This document shows, in pieces, positions 34,406 to 45,178 of a DNA stretch of 64,000 bases. Origin of the DNA: Sphingobacterium siyangense. Lineage in GTDB: Bacteria; Bacteroidota; Bacteroidia; Sphingobacteriales; Sphingobacteriaceae. Made by a program: the position numbers and the translations under genes. The stretch's first letter is position 1, and each line of letters opens with the position of its first letter. The stretch spans positions 113,430 to 177,429 of the forward strand of contig NZ_VLKR01000012.1 of assembly GCF_007830445.1 (NCBI RefSeq), in the 5' to 3' direction. A model generated the notes under the pieces. The model was not told the DNA's origin, did no database searches, and saw only the letters and a list, made by a program, of their open reading frames with translations.

Positions 34406-36523
34406 ATGAGTATCAGAAATACGATTCTTGTTCGTGTCTATTTTGCTTTTGGGCTTATCGTACTACTTGCGTTTTTGGTATTTGGAAAAATGACAAAGTT
34501 GCAGTATGTCGATGGAGAGCATTGGAAAGCTTTAGCGGATAGCCTTTCTATTCAGGAACGAGAGGTGGAGGCTGCTCGTGGTAATATCTATTCAAATGAC
34601 GGAAGCTTGTTGGCTACATCAGTGCCTGAATATGAGCTTCGTTTTGATGCAATGGCTATTCCGGAAGAGGATGAAGAGTATTTCAATTTGAAAGTTGACT
34701 CCTTGGCTATTAAACTTGCTGATTTTTTTAAAGATAAATCATCGCGGCAGTATTTGACATTATTAAAACAGGCGCGCAATAAAAAACAACGCTACTTGTT
34801 GCTCAAACGTAATGTGTCACATCAGGATTTAAAACGGGTAAAACAATTTCCTTTACTTAAATCTGCTCGTGTCAACAAGGAACGTTTTCCAAGTTGTTTG
34901 ATTACTGATAGGCAGAATAAGCGCATTTTACCTTTTGTCAATCTCGCTGCGAGGACCATCGGTTATAAAAATGTGAAAGAAGATATTCATGTTGGACTGG
35001 AAGGTGCGTATGGAGAATATATCGACGGAAAAAGCGGGAAGAGGTTAATGCAGCGTATTGCCGGTGGGGTATGGATTCCTGTCAACAAAGATATTGAGGT
35101 TGCTCCGGTTGATGGGTCTGATATTATCTCGACCATTGATGTGAATATGCAGGATATGGCGCAAAGGGCCCTGGAGAAGCAGATGATTACAAGTAACGCG
35201 GATGAGGGCTGTGTTGTGATGATGGAGGTGAAAACAGGAGAGGTGCGTGCGGTGGCCAATTTTATGCGTGATAAAGATGGGGTCTATCGTGAAAAGTTCA
35301 ATCTTGCAATTGCGCAAAGTGCAGATCCAGGTTCAACATTTAAGTTGGCTTCTTATTTGGCTTTGATTGATGATAAGAAAATAGACTCGAGTACAACAGT
35401 GAATATTGGTAATGGTAATTGGCCAATTTACAAGCATACCATTCGTGATTCACATGCGCCTAAGAAGTCTATAATTTCTGCGAAAAGGGCCTTTGAGGAG
35501 TCGTCGAATGTGGGTGTTACTAAGTTTGTTTATCAGGCTTATAAAGATAACCCAGATCAGTTTACATCAAAACTGCATTCTTTTGGTTTTGGAAAAACGC
35601 TAGATCTGCAGATTCCAGGCGAAGGAGTTCCCTTGGTGAAATCTTCGAAAAGTAAAAGCTGGAGTGGGTTGTCGCTGGTACAGATGGCTTACGGCTATGA
35701 AATGAAAATTACGCCATTGCAAACGTTGACATTTTATAATGCTGTCGCAAATAATGGTAAGTTGATAGCGCCGCTATTTGTTAAAGAAATTCGGCATTTA
35801 GGAAATACAATTCAAACGTTTCAAGCGAAAGTCATTAATGAAAAGATCGCCTCGGATCATGCTTTAGCAGAGGTGCGGGGAATGATGGAAGGCGTTATGA
35901 CTGAAGGGACAGGTAGAAGTGTTGCTAGCCCATTGTATAGCTCTGGTGGTAAAACAGGAACGGCACAGATGGCTGATGGCTCGAGAGGGTACGGTGCTAG
36001 ACGATATCAATCTTCATTTGCTGGGTATTTTCCAGCTGAAGATCCAAAATATTCCATTATTGTCGTGATTCGTAATCCGAGAAATGGATATTATGGGGCA
36101 TCGATTGCAGGTCCTGTATTTAAAGAGCTTGCAGACATGGTATATGCAAACGATATGGAGATGGAGGGAAAAAAGACGTTTAAAGCAGTTAATGTGGGCG
36201 GAAGAATGCCATTGACTTTGCAGGGGTCGAAGGAAGCTAGTAAAAAAGTGTACGATAAGTTGGGGATTAATACCGTGAATTGGGATACGATTGCGCGGGG
36301 AGAGGTGGATACCTCGACACGAGGCGTACCATTCATAGATTTAAAATATAAAGAAGGAATCGTTCCGAATGTTGTCGGAATGGGATTGATGGATGCTTTA
36401 TATGTTGTGGAGAATGCAGGATTTAAAGCGCACGTGACAGGAAAAGGAAGAGTTGGAATGCAGTCGTTAGCTGCAGGACAGAAACTGGCTTTTGGAACGG
36501 CGATAAATTTAGAACTTAAGTAA
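34406..36523 (+). CDS. ftsI: Septal peptidoglycan transpeptidase FtsI (PBP3) with PASTA domain
   Basis: This 705-aa class B penicillin-binding protein cross-links septal peptidoglycan. It has an N-terminal membrane anchor (VYFAFGLIVLLAFLVFGKM), a dimerisation/pedestal domain, and a transpeptidase domain with Ser310-x-x-Lys313 (PGSTFKLAS), Ser366-Ser-Asn368 and Lys516-Thr-Gly (GGKTGTAQ). A single C-terminal PASTA domain (from about residue 645, VPNVVGMGLMDALYVVENAG) is present; E. coli FtsI lacks it, but it is common in Bacteroidota and Gram-positives. The ATG is 8 nt after the ftsL stop, and the TAA overlaps the murE ATG. Confidence 0.95.
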   Translation: MSIRNTILVRVYFAFGLIVLLAFLVFGKMTKLQYVDGEHWKALADSLSIQEREVEAARGNIYSNDGSLLATSVPEYELRFDAMAIPEEDEEYFNLKVDSLAIKLADFFKDKSSRQYLTLLKQARNKKQRYLLLKRNVSHQDLKRVKQFPLLKSARVNKERFPSCLITDRQNKRILPFVNLAARTIGYKNVKEDIHVGLEGAYGEYIDGKSGKRLMQRIAGGVWIPVNKDIEVAPVDGSDIISTIDVNMQDMAQRALEKQMITSNADEGCVVMMEVKTGEVRAVANFMRDKDGVYREKFNLAIAQSADPGSTFKLASYLALIDDKKIDSSTTVNIGNGNWPIYKHTIRDSHAPKKSIISAKRAFEESSNVGVTKFVYQAYKDNPDQFTSKLHSFGFGKTLDLQIPGEGVPLVKSSKSKSWSGLSLVQMAYGYEMKITPLQTLTFYNAVANNGKLIAPLFVKEIRHLGNTIQTFQAKVINEKIASDHALAEVRGMMEGVMTEGTGRSVASPLYSSGGKTGTAQMADGSRGYGARRYQSSFAGYFPAEDPKYSIIVVIRNPRNGYYGASIAGPVFKELADMVYANDMEMEGKKTFKAVNVGGRMPLTLQGSKEASKKVYDKLGINTVNWDTIARGEVDTSTRGVPFIDLKYKEGIVPNVVGMGLMDALYVVENAGFKAHVTGKGRVGMQSLAAGQKLAFGTAINLELK

Positions 36524-37983
36524 TGATGGATTTAAAAAAAGTATTGCATGCTATTCCTGTACAGCAGGTTGTAGGGAACCTTGAAGAGGTCGATGTGCAC
36601 TCTTTGTGCTTTGATTCCAGAAAAGTGGAGTTGGGAAGTTTGTTTATCGCAGTGCGAGGTGTTCAAACAGATGGTCATTTGTTTGTAGACAAGGCAATTA
36701 CTTCGGGAGCAAGAGCAGTTATTGTAGAGGAGTTGCCAAAAGAGACGTTAGACTCTGTTGCCTATATTTTAGTAGCCGATTCGGCATATGCTTTGGGTGT
36801 GGCTGCCGCTAATTTTTACGGAAATCCTTCGGAACAGTTGAAGTTGGTCGGTGTGACCGGCACAAATGGTAAAACGACAGTAGCTACATTGTTGTTTCAA
36901 CTGTTTACTGAGTTGGGCTACCATGTAGGCTTATTATCTACGGTGCAAAACCAGATTGGAACGAAGATTATACCAGCAACACATACAACACCGGACCCTA
37001 TTCAATTGAATAAATTGTTACGGGATATGGTTGATGATGGCTGTGACTATGCATTTATGGAGGTTAGTTCACATGCTGTCGTTCAGGAACGTATTGCAGG
37101 CTTGGTGTTTGCGGGTGCAATATTCACAAATATTACGCATGATCACCTTGATTTTCATAAAACTTTTGATAACTATATTAAAGCGAAAAAGAAGTTTTTT
37201 GATGATTTGGATGCGAATGCTTTTGCTTTGACGAATGCTGACGATAGAAATGGCCAGGTCATGCTTCAAAATACAGTGGCACATCGGAAAAGCTATGGCT
37301 TGCGTTCTGGTGCAGATTTTAAAGCAAAGGTGATCGAAAGCCATTTCGATGGTATGTTGATGAGTGTTGACGGACAGGAAGTATGGGTGAAATTGATCGG
37401 CGATTTCAATGCATATAACCTTTTGGCGGTGTATGCTGCCGCTATCTTGCTTGAGCAGGAAACGGTGAAAGTGTTGACCGCACTCAGTACCTTGAAAGGA
37501 GCAGAAGGACGGTTTGAAACGATGAAATCGGCTTCGGGTGTTTTTGGAATCGTAGACTATGCGCATACACCTGATGCGGTTGAAAATGTGTTGAAGACTA
37601 TAAGTTCATTGCGACGTCCAGAGCAAAAAATCATTACGGTGTTAGGATGCGGTGGCGATCGGGATAAGACCAAAAGACCTGAAATGGCAGAGGCGGCTCT
37701 GCGTTATAGTGACCGTTTTTTAATTACGTCTGATAATCCGCGGACGGAAGATCCTTATCAGATTATTAGAGATATCGAAGCTGGTGTGGCAGCAGACCAA
37801 AAGGCGAAGACGCTTTCTATAGCGGATCGTAAGGAGGCCATACGAGCAGCATATCAGCTGGCTAATCCGGGGGATATTATCCTAGTGGCAGGAAAAGGGC
37901 ATGAGAAATATCAAGATGTAAATGGTGTGAAGCATCATTTTGATGATAAAGAAGTTTTAGAGAATACATTTAACGAACAATAG
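36523..37983 (+). CDS. murE: UDP-MurNAc-tripeptide ligase MurE (meso-diaminopimelate-adding)
   Basis: MurE adds the third amino acid to UDP-MurNAc-L-Ala-D-Glu. The ATP-binding motif is [14 protein letters not shown] (residues about 111-124), and TTPDPIQL is present. The substrate motif DNPR ([10 protein letters not shown]) marks the meso-diaminopimelate-specific enzymes, which agrees with a Gram-negative cell wall. It is 486 aa. The first ATG (36523) overlaps the ftsI stop by 1 nt; a second Met follows directly. mraY starts 4 nt after the stop. Confidence 0.96.
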   Translation: MMDLKKVLHAIPVQQVVGNLEEVDVHSLCFDSRKVELGSLFIAVRGVQTDGHLFVDKAITSGARAVIVEELPKETLDSVAYILVADSAYALGVAAANFYGNPSEQLKLVGVTGTNGKTTVATLLFQLFTELGYHVGLLSTVQNQIGTKIIPATHTTPDPIQLNKLLRDMVDDGCDYAFMEVSSHAVVQERIAGLVFAGAIFTNITHDHLDFHKTFDNYIKAKKKFFDDLDANAFALTNADDRNGQVMLQNTVAHRKSYGLRSGADFKAKVIESHFDGMLMSVDGQEVWVKLIGDFNAYNLLAVYAAAILLEQETVKVLTALSTLKGAEGRFETMKSASGVFGIVDYAHTPDAVENVLKTISSLRRPEQKIITVLGCGGDRDKTKRPEMAEAALRYSDRFLITSDNPRTEDPYQIIRDIEAGVAADQKAKTLSIADRKEAIRAAYQLANPGDIILVAGKGHEKYQDVNGVKHHFDDKEVLENTFNEQ

Positions 37984-37987
37984 AAAT

Positions 37988-39232
37988 ATGTTGTACCATC
38001 TTTTTACGTGGCTTAGCGAATATATTCATATACCTGGAGGAGGTTTGTTTCAATACATCTCCTTTCGGACATCTATGGCTGTAATCGCTTCATTGATTAT
38101 TACCACGGTTTTTGGGGGAAAATTGATTCAATTCTTGCATAATAAGCAAGTTGGAGAGACAATTCGTGATTTGGGGCTTGAAGGAGAAAAAAAGAAAGCT
38201 GGTACGCCAACAATGGGTGGGATCATCATCATTGCAGGTATCCTTATCCCGACCTTGTTATTTGCAAAATTGACGAATATCTATGTGATTATCATGATTG
38301 TGACAACACTTTGGATGGGTGCAATTGGATTTTTAGATGATTATATAAAGGTTTTTAGACATAATAAAGAGGGCTTAGCTGGTAAGTTTAAGGTTGTTGG
38401 ACAAGTTGGCTTGGGAGCCATAATTGCTTGTACGATGTACTTTCATCCGGATATCGTTGTTCGAAAAGGGGTGGATAAACCAACCTCTACCAAGCCCGTT
38501 GAAGTGGTTATCAATGAAGGCACAGGTGAGAAGACCTATGCTGAAAACGTGAAATCATCTAAGACAAATATTCCGTTTTATAAAAATAACGAGTTTGATT
38601 ATGCTAAGGTGTTTAAAATATTCGGACTACAGAGCGATTATCTGACTTTCGTTGTCTTTTTAGTTGTCGTTATTTTTATCGTTACGGCAGTTTCAAACGG
38701 CGCAAATATTACGGACGGTATCGATGGTTTAGCCACGAGTACATCCGCTATCATTGGTGTTACTTTAGCCATTTTGGCGTACGTTTCAGGTAACGTAATC
38801 TTTTCAGATTACCTCAATATTATGTATATCCCCAATTCCGGAGAACTCGTGATTTTTGCAGGTGCATTTGTGGGGGCTTGCGTAGGTTTCTTATGGTATA
38901 ACACGTATCCTGCCCAAGTTTTTATGGGTGATACGGGAAGTTTGGCAATAGGAGGTATAATTGCTGCTTTTGCTATCCTGATTCGGAAAGAACTGTTGAT
39001 TCCGATTTTATGTGGTGTATTTCTGTTGGAAAACCTTTCGGTTATTCTTCAAGTGTCGTATTTCAAATACACGAAGAAGAAATATGGTGAGGGTAGACGT
39101 ATCTTTTTGATGTCGCCATTACATCACCATTTTCAGAAGAAGGGCTATCACGAAGCGAAAATTGTAACACGTTTTGTTATTGTAGGAATCATATTGGCCA
39201 TTCTTACTATTGTAACATTGAAAATTAGATAA
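37988..39232 (+). CDS. mraY: Phospho-N-acetylmuramoyl-pentapeptide transferase MraY
   Basis: MraY transfers phospho-MurNAc-pentapeptide to undecaprenyl phosphate to make lipid I. About ten transmembrane helices are visible. Signature sequences include [20 protein letters not shown], the aspartates in [33 protein letters not shown] and the late [15 protein letters not shown]. The product is 414 aa, about 50 longer than E. coli MraY because of an insertion after helix 4 ([18 protein letters not shown] to FKIFGLQ), a typical Bacteroidota feature. Its stop overlaps the murD start by 1 nt. Confidence 0.96.
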   Translation: MLYHLFTWLSEYIHIPGGGLFQYISFRTSMAVIASLIITTVFGGKLIQFLHNKQVGETIRDLGLEGEKKKAGTPTMGGIIIIAGILIPTLLFAKLTNIYVIIMIVTTLWMGAIGFLDDYIKVFRHNKEGLAGKFKVVGQVGLGAIIACTMYFHPDIVVRKGVDKPTSTKPVEVVINEGTGEKTYAENVKSSKTNIPFYKNNEFDYAKVFKIFGLQSDYLTFVVFLVVVIFIVTAVSNGANITDGIDGLATSTSAIIGVTLAILAYVSGNVIFSDYLNIMYIPNSGELVIFAGAFVGACVGFLWYNTYPAQVFMGDTGSLAIGGIIAAFAILIRKELLIPILCGVFLLENLSVILQVSYFKYTKKKYGEGRRIFLMSPLHHHFQKKGYHEAKIVTRFVIVGIILAILTIVTLKIR

Positions 39233-40608
39233 TGATGTCAAACATTGCAACAACATATTATCCTCAATCTGGAAGTTTGGTCATTTTAGGCGCCGGCGAA
39301 AGCGGTGTTGGAACGGCTATTCTTGGAAAAGAAAAGGGATTTGATGTATTTGTATCAGATAAAGGACTGATTGCGGACCACTATAAGGAACAATTGCAAG
39401 TCGAGGGAATAGCTTTTGAAGAAGGTAATCACGATGAAGAACGGATTTTGAATGCCGCTTTGGTTGTGAAGAGCCCCGGTATTCCAGAGACGGTGCCTTT
39501 GGTGGTCGCTCTGAAAGCAAAGAATATACCCGTGATTGCAGAAATTGAATTTGCTGCCCAATATACCGACGCAAAGTTAATCTGTATTACAGGATCAAAC
39601 GGAAAGTCTACGACGACGATGTTGACTTATGAAATGCTTAAGCATGGCGGCTTAAATGTTGGATTGGCCGGTAATATTGGAAAGAGCTTTGCGCTTCAGG
39701 TAGCTAAAGAACAGTTTGATTGCTATGTCTTGGAAATATCAAGCTTTATGCTGGATGATATGTACCATTTTAGAGCAGATGTTGCTGTTATATTGAATAT
39801 TACGCCTGATCATTTGGATCGCTATGACCATAAAATGGAAAATTATGTGGATTCAAAATTCAGGATGATTCAGAATCAAACGGAGAACGATTATTTTATA
39901 TACTGTCTGGACGATCCAGAAACAATTAAAGGATTGGAAAGACATCATAGTAAAGGGACCTATTTGCCTTTTACACAGGAACAACTTGTTGAATTGGGCG
40001 CTTATTTAAATGCCAATAAAACAATAATTATTAATACACCAAATAACGATACATTCACTATGAGAGCTGAGGAATTGTCATTGCAGGGGAAGCATAATAT
40101 TTATAATAGCATGGCTTCTGGGTTAATTGCGAAAGTGCAGGAATTGAGAAATCAAGTGATGAAAGAGAGCATGGGCTCGTATGTGAATATTCCACATCGC
40201 CTGGAACATGTAGCCTGTATCGGCGGTGTAAATTACATTAACGATTCAAAGGCAACGAATGTAAATTCGGTATGGTATGCTTTGGAAAGTTTCTCTACAC
40301 CAATCGTATTGTTATTAGGAGGTGTAGATAAAGGAAACGATTACAGTATGCTTGCTGATTTGGTCAAAGACAAAGTGCGCGCTATTGTTTGTTTGGGAAA
40401 AGATACGGCTGCAATTCATAAAGCATTTGAACAAGATGTGGAGATTATTGTCAACAGTACCTCCATGCAAGATGCCGTGGTATTGTCTTCACACCTGGCC
40501 CAAAAAGGTGATACCGTCTTATTGTCTCCTGCTTGTGCTAGTTTTGATTGGTTCAAAAACTATGAAGATCGCGGCGATAAATTTAAAGCTGCTGTAATGG
40601 AATTATAA
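39232..40608 (+). CDS. murD: UDP-MurNAc-L-alanine:D-glutamate ligase MurD
   Basis: MurD adds D-glutamate to UDP-MurNAc-L-Ala. It has an N-terminal nucleotide-binding fold (LVILGAGESGVGTAILGKEK), the Mur ligase P-loop CITGSNGKSTTTMLTYEML (near residue 117), NITPDHLDRY, and the C-terminal LGGVDKGNDY and LSPACASFDWFKNYEDRG motifs. At 458 aa it is normal. The start is ATG 39232 directly on the mraY stop, the second of two tight overlaps in the cluster. Confidence 0.96.
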   Translation: MMSNIATTYYPQSGSLVILGAGESGVGTAILGKEKGFDVFVSDKGLIADHYKEQLQVEGIAFEEGNHDEERILNAALVVKSPGIPETVPLVVALKAKNIPVIAEIEFAAQYTDAKLICITGSNGKSTTTMLTYEMLKHGGLNVGLAGNIGKSFALQVAKEQFDCYVLEISSFMLDDMYHFRADVAVILNITPDHLDRYDHKMENYVDSKFRMIQNQTENDYFIYCLDDPETIKGLERHHSKGTYLPFTQEQLVELGAYLNANKTIIINTPNNDTFTMRAEELSLQGKHNIYNSMASGLIAKVQELRNQVMKESMGSYVNIPHRLEHVACIGGVNYINDSKATNVNSVWYALESFSTPIVLLLGGVDKGNDYSMLADLVKDKVRAIVCLGKDTAAIHKAFEQDVEIIVNSTSMQDAVVLSSHLAQKGDTVLLSPACASFDWFKNYEDRGDKFKAAVMEL

Positions 40609-40626
40609 ATGGTGTAACCCAATAAG

Positions 40627-40632
40627 AGGAGG
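40627..40632 (+). promoter_or_regulatory. Strong Shine-Dalgarno site before ftsW
   Basis: AGGAGG lies 6 nt before the ftsW ATG at 40639. Such a full anti-16S match is unusual here, where most genes have weak sites, and supports that start codon. Confidence 0.6.
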
Positions 40633-40638
40633 AAGGAT

Positions 40639-41844
40639 ATGCTACAGAATATAATGTCTAAATTGAAGGGTGATCGATGGATATGGATCATTGTGATTAT
40701 CTTATCGGGATGGTCACTCTTGGCTGTATACAGTTCGGTGGGTACGTTGGCGTATAAAGAAGGGAAGGGAACAGAAATGTATTTGTTAAAGCACTTCTCT
40801 ATTATCGCTATTGGCTTTGTCCTCATGTATCTTTCTCACAAGTTGGATTATCGGTATTATGCAGGGATTTCCAAAATCTTAATGGGAATTACAATTCCCT
40901 TATTGCTATTCACCTTAGCTTTTGGAAGTAGCGTAAACCAGGCCAGTCGTTGGTTGACCATACCAGGTATTGGGATGACATTCCAAACGTCAGATTTAGC
41001 AAAACTGTCATTGATTGTTTTTCTTGCACGGATGTTATCCCGGAAACAGGAGGAGATCAAAGATGTGAAAAAGTCATTTTTGCCCATCATGGGGTCCGTA
41101 TGTGGGGTTTTCGTGTTGATTGCATGGGCCAACATGTCCACTGCGATTATGCTATTTGGAGTGAGTGTTTTATTGCTTTTGATCGGGAGGATATCCTTTA
41201 AACAGATTGCTATTGTATCTGCTGGGGTTGTTTTGCTAGGAATTATAGTCGTTTCTATTGGTCCTCGGCGTGCAACCTATTATAGTCGTGTGAAGTCTTT
41301 TTTTGGTGTAGAGAAGAAAGATGAAACGACGCCGGTATCCTTCCAGGATGATAAAAATTATCAGGCAAACAATGCGAAAATTGCGATAGCAACGGGTGGG
41401 CTTTTTGGAAAAGGACCTGGAAATAGCGTGCAGCGTAATGTGTTGCCGCATCCTTACTCAGATTTTATATATGCTATTATTATAGAGGAGTACGGGACAG
41501 TCGGTGGGGTAATCCTGCTATTTCTATATCTGGCCTTTATGTATCGATGTATACGTATTGTCACGATGAGTCCCAAAGCTTTCGGTACTTTTCTGGCAGC
41601 GGGTTTGGGATTTAGTTTGACGATTCAGGCCCTAGCAAATATGGCTGTTGCTGTAGGCTTAGGACCAGTTACGGGGGTTCCGCTTCCACTCGTGAGTATG
41701 GGAGGAACATCTATTTTATTTACGAGTGTCGCTTTAGGAATTATCCTGAGTGTGAGCAGAAATATTGAAGAATTAAAAGGTAAAGAAGAGCTGGATGAAA
41801 AGCCTAAACCGAAAAAAGTGGTTATAGGATCAATTCCAGCATAA
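40639..41844 (+). CDS. ftsW: Septal peptidoglycan glycosyltransferase FtsW
   Basis: FtsW is a SEDS-family polymerase that makes glycan strands at the septum together with FtsI. The 401-aa product has about ten transmembrane helices and SEDS signatures: LAVYSSVGTLAY, SRWLTIPGIGMTFQTSDLAK, GKGPGNSVQRNVLPHPYSDF with IIIEEYG, and the late GVPLPLVSMGGTSILF. The start is ATG 40639 behind an AGGAGG site. It sits between murD and murG, the normal dcw order. Confidence 0.95.
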   Translation: MLQNIMSKLKGDRWIWIIVIILSGWSLLAVYSSVGTLAYKEGKGTEMYLLKHFSIIAIGFVLMYLSHKLDYRYYAGISKILMGITIPLLLFTLAFGSSVNQASRWLTIPGIGMTFQTSDLAKLSLIVFLARMLSRKQEEIKDVKKSFLPIMGSVCGVFVLIAWANMSTAIMLFGVSVLLLLIGRISFKQIAIVSAGVVLLGIIVVSIGPRRATYYSRVKSFFGVEKKDETTPVSFQDDKNYQANNAKIAIATGGLFGKGPGNSVQRNVLPHPYSDFIYAIIIEEYGTVGGVILLFLYLAFMYRCIRIVTMSPKAFGTFLAAGLGFSLTIQALANMAVAVGLGPVTGVPLPLVSMGGTSILFTSVALGIILSVSRNIEELKGKEELDEKPKPKKVVIGSIPA

Positions 41845-41857
41845 TAAAAAATTGAGC

Positions 41858-42961
41858 ATGGCAATTCGTGTAATTATTAGTGGTGGTGGAACCGGAGGAC
41901 ATATCTTTCCGGCGATTTCAATTGCAAATGCACTGAAGGCAATGGATCCTGCAAATGAAATTCTATTTGTGGGTGCCAATGGCCGGATGGAAATGGATAA
42001 AGTGCCAGCTGCCGGTTATCAAATTATTGGACTTGATATCCAGGGGATCAATAGAAAACAGCTGTGGAAAAATATCTTCTTGCCATTTAAGCTTATGAAA
42101 AGCTTGAATATGGCAAAAAGTGTAATTAAGGATTTTAGACCGGATGTGGCTGTAGGTGTAGGGGGCTTTGCCTCCGGACCTTTGTTAATGATGGCGAATA
42201 AATTGGGCGTGCCAACCGTTGTACAGGAACAAAATTCCTATGCAGGTGTGACCAATAAAAAAGTTGGGGCAAAGGCAGCAAAAATATGTGTTGCCTATGA
42301 GGGGATGGAGCAATTTTTTCCTGCGGAGAAGCTGTTACTCACAGGGAATCCAATAAGACGTGAGTCTATAGCGATTGCAGGGAAAAGAGAAGAAGCTTTA
42401 ACGTTCTTTGGGTTAGATCCACACAAAAAGACAATTTTGGTGCTCGGTGGAAGTTTGGGGGCTAAAACATTAAATGAAAGTGTGCTTGCTTACCTAAATG
42501 AATTAAAGGGAGAGGATGTGCAAGTAATCTGGCAATGCGGTAGTTTCTATGTCGAAAAGTTGCAGGAAGAGTTAGCGGGGAAATTGCCACAGAATATTAA
42601 GATGTTGGCCTTTTTACAACGTATGGACTATGCTTATGCAGCGGCAGATTTAATTATTAGCCGCGCCGGAGCGGGTACGATTTCTGAGCTCTGTGTAGTC
42701 GGTAAGCCTGTTATCCTTGTGCCTTCGCCCAATGTGGCCGAAGACCATCAGACCAAAAATGCAATGGCATTGGTCAATAAGGGGGCTGCATTGTTGGTTA
42801 AGGATAGTGATGCAAAAAAAGACCTGGTGCCTGCTGCTTTAACTTTATTAAAAGACGCAGATCATGTCGCACAATTAAGTGAAAATATTAAAAAACTCGG
42901 TAAGTTGAATGCTGACGTGCAGATTGCCGAGGAGGTGTATAAATTGGTAAATAAAAAATAG
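41858..42961 (+). CDS. murG: UDP-GlcNAc:lipid I N-acetylglucosaminyltransferase MurG
   Basis: MurG is a GT-B fold enzyme that converts lipid I to lipid II on the inner face of the membrane. It begins MAIRVIISGGGTGGHIFPAI, with the glycine-rich loop that binds the lipid diphosphate, followed by VGVGGFASGPLL, EQNSYAGVTNK, the UDP-binding LVLGGSLGAKTLNES and RAGAGTISELCVVGKPVILV. It is 367 aa. ATG 41858 is preferred over an in-frame TTG two codons earlier. Confidence 0.95.
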   Translation: MAIRVIISGGGTGGHIFPAISIANALKAMDPANEILFVGANGRMEMDKVPAAGYQIIGLDIQGINRKQLWKNIFLPFKLMKSLNMAKSVIKDFRPDVAVGVGGFASGPLLMMANKLGVPTVVQEQNSYAGVTNKKVGAKAAKICVAYEGMEQFFPAEKLLLTGNPIRRESIAIAGKREEALTFFGLDPHKKTILVLGGSLGAKTLNESVLAYLNELKGEDVQVIWQCGSFYVEKLQEELAGKLPQNIKMLAFLQRMDYAYAAADLIISRAGAGTISELCVVGKPVILVPSPNVAEDHQTKNAMALVNKGAALLVKDSDAKKDLVPAALTLLKDADHVAQLSENIKKLGKLNADVQIAEEVYKLVNKK

Positions 42962-42968
42962 ACGAAGT

Positions 42969-44324
42969 ATGAATCTAGATGCAATAAAACAAGTTTACTT
43001 GATCGGAATAGGTGGTATAGGCATGAGTGGTCTTGCGCGCTATTTTAAGCATTTGGGCTGTGAGGTGAATGGATATGACCGTACAGAAACTGAGCTGACT
43101 AAAACCTTAGTCAAGGAAGGAATCGCGATCTCATATCAGGATGATATCAATACGATTGATGCTATTTTTCACGTACCTACAGCGGAGACATTAGTCATTT
43201 TTACACCAGCCATTCCTAAAGATTCGAAGATTAAAGCTTTTTTGGAATCTCAAGGACATATACTATATAAGAGATCGCAGGTTTTGGGGATCATTAGTGA
43301 GAGTAGATTTACGGTCGCTGTTGCCGGTACACATGGTAAAACGACAACTTCTACAATGGTGGCACATGTATTGAAAGATTCGGGTTACGACTGTTCTGCC
43401 TTTTTGGGCGGAATCAGTTCTAATTACGGTACCAATGTGCTTTATGGAAATAATAATACAGTTGTGGTTGAGGCTGATGAGTTTGATCGCTCATTTCTGA
43501 CGCTTCACCCCAATATCGCAATAGTAAATTCTTCTGATGCGGATCATTTGGACATTTATGGAGATCGCAGCCATCTGCTCGAATCATTCCAATTGTTCTT
43601 GGATAAAGTAGTTGAAGGAGGTACACGTATTATAAAAAAAGGCCTCGAGTTTGCTGGACAAATAAGTTATTCAGGCCATGAAATCGCTGATGCATATGCT
43701 TCCAATGTGCATGTACGCGACGGAGAGTTCTTTTTTGACTACCAAGATACCAACGGGCGGATAGATGATATCCATTTAGGTATTCCTGGTACCCACAATG
43801 TTGAAAATGCGGTAGCCGCGATTGCAGTAGCCCGTTTACTTGGGATTGAAAATGAAGCGATCAAGAAGGCATTGACAACATTCAAAGGAGTAAAAAGAAG
43901 GTTTGAATATATTGTCCGTAAACCTGGAACGGTGTATATCGATGACTATGCGCACCATCCAGAGGAACTGCGTGCATTTTTAACTTCGATGCGTAAATTG
44001 TATCCTACAAAAAAACTAAATGTGGTCTTTCAGCCGCATTTATTTTCCCGTACACGGGATTTTGTGGATGGTTTCGCAGAGGTACTGTCCATGGCAGACA
44101 ATCTGTTGTTAATGGAAATTTATCCAGCTCGGGAACTTCCAATTGAAGGGATCAATTCGAGTTGGTTATTGGATAAAATTACGGCAGAGAAAAAACAGCT
44201 TGTAACTGCAGAAGAAGTCTTGGAATTCGCACGCGATGAAAAGCCGGAACTGATTGTTACAGTTGGGGCAGGTGATATTGATAAATTGGTTAAACCGTTA
44301 CAGGAAATTTTAGGGCATGCTTAA
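42969..44324 (+). CDS. murC: UDP-N-acetylmuramate:L-alanine ligase MurC
   Basis: MurC adds the first amino acid, L-alanine, to UDP-MurNAc. Motifs are the N-terminal VYLIGIGGIGMSGLARYFK, the P-loop AVAGTHGKTTTSTMVAHVL, EADEFDRSFL, SDADHLDIYG, FKGVKRRFEYI and the late DDYAHHPEELRAFL. The 451-aa length is normal. Its end overlaps the start of ftsQ by 8 nt (44317-44324), which implies coupled translation. murB and ddl, often placed here in other phyla, are absent. Confidence 0.96.
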   Translation: MNLDAIKQVYLIGIGGIGMSGLARYFKHLGCEVNGYDRTETELTKTLVKEGIAISYQDDINTIDAIFHVPTAETLVIFTPAIPKDSKIKAFLESQGHILYKRSQVLGIISESRFTVAVAGTHGKTTTSTMVAHVLKDSGYDCSAFLGGISSNYGTNVLYGNNNTVVVEADEFDRSFLTLHPNIAIVNSSDADHLDIYGDRSHLLESFQLFLDKVVEGGTRIIKKGLEFAGQISYSGHEIADAYASNVHVRDGEFFFDYQDTNGRIDDIHLGIPGTHNVENAVAAIAVARLLGIENEAIKKALTTFKGVKRRFEYIVRKPGTVYIDDYAHHPEELRAFLTSMRKLYPTKKLNVVFQPHLFSRTRDFVDGFAEVLSMADNLLLMEIYPARELPIEGINSSWLLDKITAEKKQLVTAEEVLEFARDEKPELIVTVGAGDIDKLVKPLQEILGHA

Positions 44325-45153
44325 AAAATTACGTAACATACAATGGAATCGTGTACTCTACTTTACGCTGTTTTTTATCGGCGTAATAGTTGTCGTCGTG
44401 ATTATGACTATTGTGGGGAAACGTGATGAGCAGCAGGTTTGTAAAGATATTAAAATTGTCATTGAAGGCACAGAAGCTTTTATTGATCAGGCTGATATCT
44501 CCAAACTGATAGAACAAAACTATGGTAGTTTTGCGGGAAAGAAAGTCAATGGAATTCCCTTTCAAAAGGTTGAAAAAACCTTGCGCAAATTACCTTATGT
44601 TTCCGATGCCAGTATACATGCCGATATGGATGGTACGATCAGAATTAATATTAGTCAGCGCGAGGCTGTCATGCGGGTCATCAACAAAAATGGAAAGGAA
44701 TTTTATGTGGACCCCAATGGGTTGAAGATACCGACAACGTTGAAGTATATACCGCATATCATGGTTGCAACGGGTAACATCGCAGAAGGATATAATGAAG
44801 CACTGGATACCATATCAACGCCCTTGGTTAAAGATTTGGTAAAGGTTATTGAGTTTATCAAAAACGATGAATTATGGAGTAATCAAGTTGTGCAGATCTA
44901 TGTCAACGGGGATAAGGATATTGAACTTGTGCCTCGTATAGGGACACAGCAGTTGATTGTTGGATCGGCAGATTCATTGGAACAAAAATTTGAATTATTA
45001 AAGACCTTTTATACGCAGATCATGCCAAAAGTGGGTATAAATGCTTACGGTGTTGTCAACGTAAAATATGGAGGTCAGATTATCTGTGAAAAGAGGGGAA
45101 ACTGGAGTTTTTCAGATGATCAAACAAAAAAAGTAGCAAATAATACATTATAG
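44317..45153 (+). CDS. ftsQ: Cell division protein FtsQ
   Basis: FtsQ is a bitopic protein that recruits FtsL, FtsB and FtsWI to the divisome. The 278-aa product has a short cytoplasmic basic N-terminus, one transmembrane helix (VLYFTLFFIGVIVVVVIMTI), a POTRA-like domain (CKDIKIVIEGTEAFIDQADI to LPYVSDASIHADMDGTIRIN) and a beta domain with the phrase REAVMRVINKNGKEFYVDPN. Place, size and topology fit FtsQ. It overlaps murC and precedes ftsA by 25 nt. Confidence 0.9.
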   Translation: MLKKLRNIQWNRVLYFTLFFIGVIVVVVIMTIVGKRDEQQVCKDIKIVIEGTEAFIDQADISKLIEQNYGSFAGKKVNGIPFQKVEKTLRKLPYVSDASIHADMDGTIRINISQREAVMRVINKNGKEFYVDPNGLKIPTTLKYIPHIMVATGNIAEGYNEALDTISTPLVKDLVKVIEFIKNDELWSNQVVQIYVNGDKDIELVPRIGTQQLIVGSADSLEQKFELLKTFYTQIMPKVGINAYGVVNVKYGGQIICEKRGNWSFSDDQTKKVANNTL

Positions 45154-45178
45154 TAATACAGCAACAATACAGGAAATT